DNA of 32,800 nt from IMG/VR virus record IMGVR_UViG_3300005613_000249, positions 1-32,800 of that record, one strand, 5' to 3'. Position 1 is the first letter of the stretch. Every line of letters starts with the position of its first letter. Positions 27,082 through 32,800 of the stretch are shown piece after piece. The notes under the pieces were generated by a model. It saw only the letters and a list, made by a program, of their open reading frames with translations. It searched no databases and was not told the origin of the DNA. The translations under genes and the position numbers were made by a program. Source of the DNA: a virus.

Positions 27082-27115
27082 TAGACGACAAAACAACAAA
27101 AAATAAGAAAGGAGT

Positions 27116-27137
27116 TTAGTCATAAGTATATGACTAA
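27116..27137. repeat. Perfect 9-bp inverted repeat after speE-like gene
   Basis: TTAGTCATA and TATGACTAA flank a 4-nt centre, 27 nt past the end of the SpeE-like gene and 34 nt before the terminator. It is AT-rich for a terminator stem. It could be an operator, an mRNA 3' stabiliser or a first weak terminator. Confidence 0.5.
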
Positions 27138-27164
27138 TTAATGATACAAATTAATAGAGTATTA

Positions 27165-27836
27165 TTAAAGAAGGGGTTTAGGAGCTAGTCCAAATCGCCA
27201 GTCCTGAGTCGTTATATATTTAATTTCAGATTTAAAGTATTCCCGTACAGTTATATCTAAATAAGACTTAGAGAATTTACAACCATCTTGCCAACTTAAT
27301 AGTCCCCCGGGTTTGATGCATCTAAATATTTCTGATATCCATTCCTGCTGTTCTTCTTTAATAGCTTCCGAAGTGAGATCTAGGATTATATACTCATAAG
27401 TATGATCAGGGGTATTTTTAAGGACTTTTAGACCATCATCACAAATAAATTTCCATTCGTTAGTTCTTTTGTATATAGATTCATTCCAGTCAGAAAAGTG
27501 TGTATCTATCAAGTGGACAGCTTGTGGGTCTATATCTACTCCGGTAATATTTTTCCAACCTCTTCTTTGTAAGAGGTTAATAGAGACACCTTCTCCAGAT
27601 CCTAGTACTAGGACGTGTTCAGAGGGGTGAGGTTTGTACCAGAAGACCAGATTCTCATGATACTCCTTATAACATCTCTCCGAGGATTGTAGCTCATTAT
27701 TCATAATCAAAGATTTTCCCTGATCCTCAATATCAGCAATTAAAATTTCCTGATAAGGAGTAACTTCATGAGCTATCACTCTTCTTACTTTTAAATGTAT
27801 TTCGTGACTGTCCTGAATTACTTTAGCGTATAACAT
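27165..27836 (-). CDS. speE: Spermidine synthase-like aminopropyltransferase
   Basis: This 223-residue protein starts at ATG 27836 in a TAATG overlap with the SpeD-like gene. Its plan follows polyamine aminopropyltransferases: an N-terminal beta part with the substrate strand (KSLIMNNELQSSERCYKEYH; Gln50, Tyr59, His60, Glu61), LVLGSGEG (residues 77-83) for the nucleoside, VDID (100-103) for the ribose, CDDG (132-135) for adenine, ILDLTSE (151-157) at the active site and the family ending DWRFGLAPKP. It would move the aminopropyl group from decarboxylated AdoMet to an amine. The usual acceptor-site D-x-x-D-P has become D-L-T-S-E, and the Asp of the E-R-D-E motif is Cys55, so the acceptor may differ. 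It is somewhat shorter than cellular enzymes (about 280). Confidence 0.8.
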   Translation of the reverse strand: MLYAKVIQDSHEIHLKVRRVIAHEVTPYQEILIADIEDQGKSLIMNNELQSSERCYKEYHENLVFWYKPHPSEHVLVLGSGEGVSINLLQRRGWKNITGVDIDPQAVHLIDTHFSDWNESIYKRTNEWKFICDDGLKVLKNTPDHTYEYIILDLTSEAIKEEQQEWISEIFRCIKPGGLLSWQDGCKFSKSYLDITVREYFKSEIKYITTQDWRFGLAPKPLL

Positions 27837-28156
27837 TAGTTTCTATCCATTTCTACGATGTCTTCTACTTTAGAAGAAGTAAGTTTAGCTAGTCTTCTAA
27901 TTATGGACTTGTAAGGGATATTAGGATTACAACTAAATAGATCTACCATTACTTTGTTGTCTTCGAAGAAGGAATGGATAGAGAAGTGTGACTCACCAAG
28001 TAAGAGTACTGCAGTTATTCCTTCAAGATCTTTAAATTCATGTTTAATAGCACCTTTAATATCTAGATTAAATTCTCTAGCGGTAGCTGCTAAAGAGTTC
28101 TCCCAGATCCAATTATCTTTAATGCCATTAGTTAGTTTACACATAATATGCTTCAT
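27836..28156 (-). CDS. speD: S-adenosylmethionine decarboxylase proenzyme (small bacterial/archaeal class)
   Basis: This 106-residue protein starts at ATG 28156 behind AGGGG. The core ITAVLLLGESHFSIHSFFED followed by VMVDLFSCN is the signature of prokaryotic AdoMet decarboxylase. Self-cleavage before Ser56 (Glu55-Ser56) would give the pyruvoyl cofactor. His61 and Cys76 stand 5 and 20 residues after it, the same spacing as in the Thermotoga-type enzyme (Ser63, His68, Cys83). The length is slightly below the usual 115-130. It makes decarboxylated AdoMet, the donor for the SpeE-like enzyme coupled to it. All catalytic residues are present, so activity is likely. Confidence 0.88.
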   Translation of the reverse strand: MKHIMCKLTNGIKDNWIWENSLAATAREFNLDIKGAIKHEFKDLEGITAVLLLGESHFSIHSFFEDNKVMVDLFSCNPNIPYKSIIRRLAKLTSSKVEDIVEMDRN

Positions 28157-28217
28157 TCACACCCCTTTAATATGTATAGATCTATATAAGTATTGTATTA
28201 GTGAGAAGATTAAGTTG

Positions 28218-28658
28218 TCAATTTTTCTTATTTCTAAGTTTCAAATAGAAGATTGTTACCATAGGATCAAACCTATCAAGAAATTCCTTGTTTACTTTAA
28301 ATTTCTTTTTCCCTTCTTGTTCTTCCCTTAACTCTTCAAGGTACTTTTCCGCTTCATCTTCATCTTTCTCAGCCTCTTTAAATATAGAAGAATAGACACT
28401 AGCACACATATTAAAGGTTTCTCTTGCCCAGTAATATTTATCTACCCCCTCATATCCTTTCACACCACATAAAGAATATTCACAGTTAAGATCATCAACA
28501 AACTTAAAAAAGGATTCTTCAGGGATAGTAAATTTTCTCTTATAAGTATTAAGTCTAACAGAAGGATATTTCTGTTTAAGAGTTTCTATTGCATCTCGGT
28601 AAGATTTTTGATAGGTATAGTTATTCTTATGATTTTTAAGTTTGTCACTGAATCCCAT
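28218..28658 (-). CDS. Unknown early protein
   Basis: This 146-residue protein starts at ATG 28658 behind GAGGG, overlapping the initiator gene by 14 nt. It has a Lys/Tyr-rich start (KLKNHKNNYTYQKSYRDAIE), a central Cys-containing domain (FVDDLNCEYSLCGVKGYEGV) and an acidic coiled coil (EAEKDEDEAEKYLEELREEQ). It ends with a short hydrophobic helix and Lys/Asn. It lies between the initiator and polyamine genes, so an early role in replication or takeover is possible. No family is recognised. Confidence 0.65.
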   Translation of the reverse strand: MGFSDKLKNHKNNYTYQKSYRDAIETLKQKYPSVRLNTYKRKFTIPEESFFKFVDDLNCEYSLCGVKGYEGVDKYYWARETFNMCASVYSSIFKEAEKDEDEAEKYLEELREEQEGKKKFKVNKEFLDRFDPMVTIFYLKLRNKKN

Positions 28659-29439
28659 CTTTACCCTCTAATACTTTATCTAATACTCTTTCTTTTTCTT
28701 TTCTTAATTTACTCTCTATAAACTTTTCTGTGTTATTTACTTTTACTTTTTTATCTTTTACCCATTTAAAGGTTCTAACTAAGAATCCCCATACATCTGT
28801 ATACTCCCCATACATTGCATCCAACTGTTTAAAGTAATCACTATCCTTATTTATTATTGTAGTTCCATTTAAAGTAACAATATTATTTAGACTCAGCGAG
28901 TCCGCAGGACTTGCCAGTTCAGTCCCCATAGTATTACACCTAGATCTCCGAAGACTCGAAGAGGCTGAGGAGGAGCTAGTATTTCTTATAGAATTCGAGG
29001 GGGCAACATCCGAGGATTCTATATATTTATTGGAGCTGTAATTTGGCAGGCATGGTGGCTGTAATTTGGCAGGCATGGTGGCTGTAATTTGGCAGGCATC
29101 ATGTTTAGGGGGTTCTACATAGTCATTATACCTTTTAACGTGTATAGTCGTACCTTTTCGAGTTGTGTAATAGTTTATGTATCCTTTCTCTTTTAGAGAG
29201 TCTCTTGTCTTTTTATAGGTTCTATAGTCTCTTATATTCAACTCTTTCATTAGGGAGCGATAAGCTACCACAAAAGATCCTCTAGGGATGTCATCCCCTT
29301 TCTTACCTAACCCATACTTAAAATTTGCTTTAGTAATGCAATAGACTAAGAAGACCTTTTCGGAATGTGTTAAAGTTTCATCACTTAGTATTTTAATTAG
29401 ACTTTTTCGTCCGAAGTGGATATAGGAAATGCTTCGCAT
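28645..29439 (-). CDS. Phage replication initiator-like protein (winged helix N-terminus)
   Basis: This 264-residue protein starts at ATG 29439 behind AAGGAG and is the first gene of the minus arm. Residues 20-105 have the form of phage replisome-organiser winged helices: LTHSEKVFLVYCITKANFKY, IPRGSFVVAYRSLMKELNIR, TRDSLKEKGYINYYTTRKGT. A Ser/Thr/Arg-rich linker (about 112-180) includes residues encoded by three 23-bp DNA iterons. The C-terminal part (MYGEYTDVWGFLVRTFKWVK) is a basic helical domain that could recruit a host helicase loader. With no polymerase or helicase in the genome, it probably directs the host replisome to the phage origin, as lambda O does. Confidence 0.7.
   Translation of the reverse strand: MRSISYIHFGRKSLIKILSDETLTHSEKVFLVYCITKANFKYGLGKKGDDIPRGSFVVAYRSLMKELNIRDYRTYKKTRDSLKEKGYINYYTTRKGTTIHVKRYNDYVEPPKHDACQITATMPAKLQPPCLPNYSSNKYIESSDVAPSNSIRNTSSSSASSSLRRSRCNTMGTELASPADSLSLNNIVTLNGTTIINKDSDYFKQLDAMYGEYTDVWGFLVRTFKWVKDKKVKVNNTEKFIESKLRKEKERVLDKVLEGKDGIQ
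29035..29103. repeat. Three 23-bp iterons inside the initiator gene (candidate origin)
   Basis: Copies lie at 29035-29057, 29058-29080 and 29081-29103. The first two are identical and the third differs only in its last bases. The minus-strand core is CCTGCCAAATTACAGC. Because 23 is not a multiple of three, the copies code different residues (ACQIT, PAKLQ, LPNYS), so selection is on the DNA. An AT-rich stretch (29018-29032) adjoins. The arrangement matches lambda-type origins inside the initiator gene. Confidence 0.7.
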
Positions 29440-29466
29440 TTAGTATTCTCCTTATATACTGTCATT

Positions 29467-29495
29467 TTTTTACCAAAAAACTATTTACTTGTCTA
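29467..29495 (-). promoter_or_regulatory. Probable promoter for the minus arm
   Basis: On the minus strand TAGACA (29495-29490) and TAAAAA (29472-29467) stand 17 nt apart, giving 5/6 and 4/6 matches to sigma70 boxes. Transcription would start near 29460, leaving a 20-nt leader with AAGGAG before the initiator gene. The -35 box overlaps the divergent plus promoter. Confidence 0.4.
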
Positions 29496-29518
29496 TTCAC
29501 TTATAGAATAGTTAATAT
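29489..29518 (+). promoter_or_regulatory. Probable promoter for the plus arm
   Basis: TTGTCT (29489-29494) and TAATAT (29513-29518) stand 18 nt apart, about 35 nt before the first plus-strand gene. The -35 boxes of the two divergent promoters occupy the same bases, so only one arm may be served at a time. Confidence 0.45.
29493..29511. promoter_or_regulatory. Inverted repeat between the divergent promoters (possible operator)
   Basis: CTATTC and GAATAG flank a 7-nt centre and lie across the shared -35 region and the plus-promoter spacer. A dimeric repressor bound here would affect both arms. Candidate binders in this genome are the RHH-lipoprotein and the 101-aa HTH protein. Six-bp arms in AT-rich DNA can occur by chance. 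Confidence 0.35.
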
Positions 29519-29553
29519 AGGTTACGTAGCTGAACCCTTTAAAGGAGTATTAA

Positions 29554-29844
29554 ATGAATTATGTAAAAGTTGCTTGCCAGGTTAAGAACCTATCGGAGAA
29601 TGAAATTAAAAGAATATTTCTAAAGCACACTAAAGTAAATAAGTTTGATGATGAATACCAAAACAATTTTGATTTTCAAGGCACTATAAATGATAAGGCT
29701 TACATCCTTCATTTGATGAAGTTAAATAATAAGGGTAAACTGTTAGTTGACATGGATTTATTAGAAAATTGCGAAGTTCGGGGCATTCTTGATGAGTTTA
29801 AAAACTATTCTAATCTTAGGGTTTTCCCGCTAACAATTCAATAG
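29554..29844 (+). CDS. First plus-arm protein, unknown
   Basis: This 96-residue protein starts at ATG 29554 behind AAAGGAG. It is an alpha/beta protein of mixed charge: VKVACQVKNLSENEIKRIFL, DFQGTINDKAYILHLMKLNN, then KLLVDMDLLENCEVRGILDE. As the first gene after the plus promoter it may act early. No motif is recognised. Confidence 0.7.
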   Translation: MNYVKVACQVKNLSENEIKRIFLKHTKVNKFDDEYQNNFDFQGTINDKAYILHLMKLNNKGKLLVDMDLLENCEVRGILDEFKNYSNLRVFPLTIQ

Positions 29845-29846
29845 AA

Positions 29847-30104
29847 ATGAACACCTTTTTACAAAATAAAGCTAACCTAAAACTCTTAAGTATCTATACG
29901 CAAATTGCAGAAGATGTTTTTTTTAAAATTCCCGAAACTATCCTTACTATTAGAAAGGATAACTTAAGTAATGCAGAGTATAAAGAATATCTACTTTTCA
30001 TTGAAGCAACTCTTAAAAGAAAATATATAGTATCTAGAATGCCCATGGTTTCGATGTATTACTATATACTAAAAGTTAAAAGAAATGGATTAGGAGAAGA
30101 ATGA
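29847..30104 (+). CDS. Small helical protein, unknown
   Basis: This 85-residue protein starts at ATG 29847, 2 nt after the previous stop and without a clear ribosome site, so translation is probably coupled. It is helical and basic (NLKLLSIYTQIAEDVFFKIP, EYKEYLLFIEATLKRKYIVS). Its stop overlaps the start of the methyltransferase gene. The function is unknown. Confidence 0.6.
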   Translation: MNTFLQNKANLKLLSIYTQIAEDVFFKIPETILTIRKDNLSNAEYKEYLLFIEATLKRKYIVSRMPMVSMYYYILKVKRNGLGEE

Positions 30105-30736
30105 TGCAATATCCCACACAACAATTAATAGATAACCGAAACAAATTTTTAGCTAAAGAAGAGGAAATTAAAAATTATGTTGCATCTAAAGATGATATAG
30201 TAGCACTTCATTTAGGATGTGGTAACAAGATTTTTAAGGGGTTTAGTAATATTGATAAGTACTATAAGGAGACACGGGTTCTTAATCAAGATATGTACAA
30301 ATTAGATTTTTCTAATAATTCTGTTAATCTTATTTTTAGTTGCCATGCTCTAGAGCATTTGCCCATTAGACATGCTAAGTTAGCAATTAAAGAGTGGTAC
30401 AGAATTTTAAAAGAAGGTGGGTTACTATTTTTAGCTGTACCTGATTTAGAAACGATATGTACTTTACTAATAGATAGGGATCTACCAGCGGATCATAGAG
30501 AATGGTTTGTGTATACTTTATTTGGTTATCAGGTCGACCCCGATAAAAAGGACTTAAATTTGGATGCTCCAGTCGATCTGGGGCAATTTCACACATCAGG
30601 GTATACTGAGTATACCCTCTCTCAAGAATTCTTCCAGAATGGCTTCTATATTAAAAATCTATATAGATATGACGGCTGGTCTACACCTTCCATATTTGTA
30701 GAAGCTGTTAAAGGTAGTAGTCATGGCGCACTATGA
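30104..30736 (+). CDS. SAM-dependent methyltransferase (COG4627-like)
   Basis: This 210-residue protein starts at the second of two adjacent ATGs (30104; 30101 is also possible), which stands 7 nt after AGGAG. Class I methyltransferase features are clear: motif I HLGCGNKIFKGFSNID, the acidic turn D-x-Y-K-L-D-F, then IFSCHALEHLPIRHAKLAIK and EWYRILKEGGLLFLAVPD. This arrangement is typical of predicted methyltransferases tied to glycan or surface-polysaccharide clusters. The substrate cannot be read from the sequence. It overlaps the next methyltransferase gene by 14 nt, so the two probably act together. Confidence 0.85.
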   Translation: MQYPTQQLIDNRNKFLAKEEEIKNYVASKDDIVALHLGCGNKIFKGFSNIDKYYKETRVLNQDMYKLDFSNNSVNLIFSCHALEHLPIRHAKLAIKEWYRILKEGGLLFLAVPDLETICTLLIDRDLPADHREWFVYTLFGYQVDPDKKDLNLDAPVDLGQFHTSGYTEYTLSQEFFQNGFYIKNLYRYDGWSTPSIFVEAVKGSSHGAL

Positions 30737-31250
30737 ACAAATTCAATTCTGTTTAAGAGTAAAACAGAATTTCCCCGAACATTTTAAAAATAAGAGAGTG
30801 CTCGATGTTGGCTCGCTTGATATTAATGGCAATAACCGTTATCTATTTAAAGACTGTATCTATACAGGTCTAGACATTGCACCCGGTAAAAATGTAGATA
30901 TTATTTGTCCTGCTCATCTACATAATGGAAAATATGACACCATTATAAGCACTGAATCTTTTGAACACGATATATATTATAAGGATAGTTTAAAAAATAT
31001 TGTTAAGATGCTAGAACCTAATGGGCTGTTTTTGTTTACCTGTGCCAGTGAAGGTAGACCTGAACATGGCACTAGGCGTTCAGAACCATCTGCTGCCCCC
31101 CTTTTAAGTGGGGAATGGGCTGATTATTACAAAAATCTCACCGAAGAAGATATCAAAGAAGCACTAAATGAATTATATTTAATCTTTAGAAAGTATGAAT
31201 TTTCTCGGGAAAAACCGGATGATCTTTACTTTTACGGGATTAAATACTAG
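30723..31250 (+). CDS. SAM-dependent methyltransferase (Methyltransf_11-like)
   Basis: This 175-residue protein starts at ATG 30723. Motif I is VLDVGSLDINGNNRYLF, followed by YTGLDIAPGKNVDI, a YDTIISTESFEHD segment and ILKMLEP-like KMLEPNGLFLFTCAS. The tail GRPEHGTRRSEPSAAPLL is a loop seen in methyltransferases of environmental phages and sugar clusters. Its first bases overlap the preceding methyltransferase gene. The substrate is unknown; a surface glycan or nucleotide sugar fits the pair better than DNA, because no target-recognition domain is present. Confidence 0.82.
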   Translation: MAHYEQIQFCLRVKQNFPEHFKNKRVLDVGSLDINGNNRYLFKDCIYTGLDIAPGKNVDIICPAHLHNGKYDTIISTESFEHDIYYKDSLKNIVKMLEPNGLFLFTCASEGRPEHGTRRSEPSAAPLLSGEWADYYKNLTEEDIKEALNELYLIFRKYEFSREKPDDLYFYGIKY

Positions 31251-31308
31251 CATAACCCCCCGAAATCATTAGAATATTTAAAATAAATAGAAAAGTACCT
31301 TTTTCTTC

Positions 31309-31337
31309 TTGTATACTTTAACACTCTGTGCTATACT
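31309..31337 (+). promoter_or_regulatory. Probable extended -10 promoter before the lipoprotein gene
   Basis: TTGTAT (31309-31314) and TATACT (31332-31337) stand 17 nt apart, with TGC directly before the -10 box (extended -10). The start would fall near 31344, about 19 nt before the gene. This gives the distal plus-arm genes their own transcription, as in phage moron genes. Confidence 0.45.
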
Positions 31338-31362
31338 AAAATTAAGAAGAAAAGGAGAAAAA

Positions 31363-31800
31363 ATGAAAACTTTAAAAATTACTAACGACTTACATTTAAA
31401 ACTAAAAAAAGAAGCACTGCGCAGAAACATGACCTTAATGCAACTTGTAATAGAAATTATTACAAAGTACTTTGCAACTTTGTGTCTAACTGTGTTATTA
31501 GTAAGCTGTGCATCACAAAAAATGTATACTAAGATTGACGAGACTAACTACGAGAGATTTGAGCATAAGCAAAAAATTGAACTCGGATTAAGTATGCAGC
31601 AAGTTCTAAAAATGTTCGGCACTCCTTCGGATTATAAAAAAGGTTGGAGAGATGGAGAGGACACGGTTGAATTTATTTACTATAATAATATAGCGTGTTC
31701 TAGTGTGTATTGTTTTGTAGAGTTTAATTTAGATGATAAGGAAGTTGTACATTTTGTTAATTTTAGGATGGAATATATTAACCTTATTACTAAAAATTAA
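31363..31800 (+). CDS. Ribbon-helix-helix / lipoprotein fusion with BamE-like domain
   Basis: This 145-residue protein starts at ATG 31363 behind AAAGGAG; an upstream in-frame ATG/TTG lies inside the promoter. Residues 1-37 (MKTLKITNDLHLKLKKEALR then MTLMQLVIEIITKYF) look like a ribbon-helix-helix DNA-binding unit. Residues 38-49 (ATLCLTVLLVSC) are a hydrophobic segment with a lipobox ending at Cys49. Residues 70-145 resemble the SmpA/BamE fold: IELGLSMQQVLKMFGTPSDY followed by strands. The frame is open throughout. It may be a true fusion, or the first part may simply serve as an odd signal peptide, with an internal start at Met23. Lipoproteins of this kind in phages can alter the outer membrane. 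Confidence 0.65.
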   Translation: MKTLKITNDLHLKLKKEALRRNMTLMQLVIEIITKYFATLCLTVLLVSCASQKMYTKIDETNYERFEHKQKIELGLSMQQVLKMFGTPSDYKKGWRDGEDTVEFIYYNNIACSSVYCFVEFNLDDKEVVHFVNFRMEYINLITKN

Positions 31801-31845
31801 GGAGGGAGTTAGCTAGAGTATTACCCCTTATGGGGATTGGTTTTG

Positions 31846-31938
31846 ATGAGTTTAGACAAGAATATGTTAACTTTTTTAAAAAAAGCAATAAACACCGCAC
31901 TAAAGAAAGAAGGTTACTTCTTTAAAGAAGAAAACTAA
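31846..31938 (+). CDS. 30-residue protein before the ADP-ribosyltransferase gene
   Basis: ATG 31846 opens 30 codons ending in TAA 31936-31938, which overlaps the next ATG as TAATG. The product is MSLDKNMLTFLKKAINTALK followed by KEGYFFKEEN, a basic amphipathic helix with a short acidic end. The ribosome site is weak (GGGG about ten bases upstream, half in a CCCC-TTAT-GGGG hairpin at 31824-31835). The coupling suggests it sets expression of the enzyme, as a leader or small partner. A 31-codon ORF from 31831 in another frame is less likely. Confidence 0.5.
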   Translation: MSLDKNMLTFLKKAINTALKKEGYFFKEEN

Positions 31939-32744
31939 TGGCAACTAGAAAACAAGTAAAAACAAAGAAGAGAGAGAAAGCTATTAAGAAGAAAGCTAAT
32001 CTTACTAGAAATAAAACTCCTGAAGAGGTGGCGAAGTCTCAAGGAATTTGTTATATAGACAATGATGCTACTAATTTAATATACAACAAAGAAACTTGGA
32101 AAGAGGATTTTCGTAAAAAAGTAAGAGAAGTTATGGATGGTCAGACACTAATTGCTGATTGTTGTCTTCTAGCAGCCACGGAGTTAGTAAATTGTTCTAA
32201 AACAACAGATGAGTATATGCGTTTTACTGTGATGTTAATGAATATGGTTTCTGTTGTTACAGATTCTTATTTCAAAAAACATAAAGATAAAATATTAGAA
32301 GGTAGGGATAAAGCAATTAAAATTTGTGGTTACAGCGAAGATAAACTGTACAGAGGTTTGATAGTGGATGAGAAGTCTATCCTAGATAATAGGTTAATAC
32401 CTTTAAATGGAGCAACTACCTTGTCCTTTTCTAAATCAAAGAAGATTGCTAAACAATTTAGTGACAAGGAAGATACTCGTCTAGGTGGGGATATGCTTTG
32501 GAGGCAGCACACTAACCCCGTTGCAGTTAATATAGAGTATATAGCAAAAAAAGAAGAAGTATTATTTAGCTATGAGTGGGCTGAGATGTTAGATATACAA
32601 ACACACAGAAAGAACATAAATAATGCTTTAGCATACATTTTCGGAATGTCTAATAGTATCGATGATGTTGGCTGGCTAGAAGAAGTAATTCTTCTTGAAA
32701 AAGGTACTTATTTTAAATTTGACAAATCTTTTAAATCTATATAG
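31938..32744 (+). CDS. Putative ADP-ribosyltransferase
   Basis: This 268-residue protein starts at ATG 31938. After a very basic start (residues 1-35) and a helical domain (50-130), residues 136-265 follow the ADP-ribosyltransferase fold of the R-S-E type. Arg139 lies in KLYRGLIVDE, TLSFSKSKKIAKQF (161-174) matches the S-T-S strand and helix, and the ending LEEVILLEKGTYFKFD (247-262) matches the catalytic E-V-L-L-P-x-G-T strand, with Glu249 as the catalytic glutamate. Two residues before it is Leu247, where arginine-specific enzymes have Glu. Phages such as T4 inject or make such enzymes to modify host RNA polymerase and other proteins. The fold is likely; the target is unknown. Confidence 0.68.
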   Translation: MATRKQVKTKKREKAIKKKANLTRNKTPEEVAKSQGICYIDNDATNLIYNKETWKEDFRKKVREVMDGQTLIADCCLLAATELVNCSKTTDEYMRFTVMLMNMVSVVTDSYFKKHKDKILEGRDKAIKICGYSEDKLYRGLIVDEKSILDNRLIPLNGATTLSFSKSKKIAKQFSDKEDTRLGGDMLWRQHTNPVAVNIEYIAKKEEVLFSYEWAEMLDIQTHRKNINNALAYIFGMSNSIDDVGWLEEVILLEKGTYFKFDKSFKSI

Positions 32745-32800
32745 AATTTATAGATACACGGAGGTATCTATGTATTGTTCTAAAAAAGAATTAAGAGAAA
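32678..32800. repeat. Direct terminal repeat, right copy (circular-map overlap)
   Basis: This segment is identical to bases 1-123. Removing one copy joins the end of the ADP-ribosyltransferase-like gene to the HTH gene at 93 without any gap in the reading frames. Confidence 0.95.
32770..32800 (+). CDS. 5' end of the helix-turn-helix gene (continues at the left end)
   Basis: These are the first ten codons of the gene described at 93-398, with the same GGAGG site upstream. The gene is cut only by the window edge. Confidence 0.9.
   Translation, partial: MYCSKKELRE

Noticed and set aside
27954-28331. 125-aa plus-strand ORF
   Set aside because: It is antisense to the SpeD-like gene, whose catalytic motif fixes the coding strand.
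30387-30596. 69-aa minus-strand ORF inside the methyltransferase gene
   Set aside because: It is a shadow of a gene with clear SAM-binding motifs.

Overview
The window reads as one complete genome of a short-tailed (podovirus-like) double-stranded DNA phage. Its first 123 bases recur exactly as its last 123 bases, so the map closes into a circle of about 32,677 bp. The DNA is AT-rich and almost every gene has a clear Shine-Dalgarno site. Many genes are joined by TAATG or TGATG stop-start overlaps. A portal, terminase, HK97-type capsid protein, scaffold, adaptor and tail-nozzle-like protein are present. No tape measure, tube or sheath gene is seen, which points to a short tail. A BamE/SmpA-like lipoprotein suggests a diderm (Gram-negative) host; nothing names the host more closely.

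Layout: two arms diverge from a promoter/operator region at about 29,440-29,553. The long minus arm runs from 29,439 down to 357. It starts with a replication-initiator-like protein carrying 23-bp DNA iterons (a candidate origin). An unknown protein and a polyamine pair follow: AdoMet decarboxylase (SpeD-like) and an aminopropyltransferase-like protein (SpeE-like). A strong terminator (27,052-27,081) closes this early unit. A second unit carries small unknown genes, a possible small terminase and the large terminase. Then come portal, a 54-aa protein, a small acidic protein, scaffold, major capsid protein behind a structured 200-nt leader, and a 62-aa protein; a terminator (16,328-16,357) ends this block. 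The adhesion and tail block follows: collagen-like fibre, LamG-fold lectin, two paralogous small tail proteins, an acidic protein, adaptor and nozzle. Last are probable ejection proteins, one ending in a Hint (intein-like) domain and one in an S74 intramolecular chaperone, and a 51-aa XhlA/holin-like membrane protein.

The short plus arm (29,554 through the junction to 398) looks like accessory cargo. It holds two unknown small proteins, two SAM-dependent methyltransferases, a ribbon-helix-helix/lipoprotein fusion with its own promoter, a 30-aa ORF, a putative ADP-ribosyltransferase and a small helix-turn-helix protein. These could modify host components during infection.

Not found: integrase, CI-like repressor, DNA or RNA polymerase, recognisable endolysin, tRNA genes, CRISPR arrays or insertion sequences. 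The phage probably uses the host replisome and RNA polymerase. Either its lysin is highly diverged or it lies within one of the unassigned proteins.
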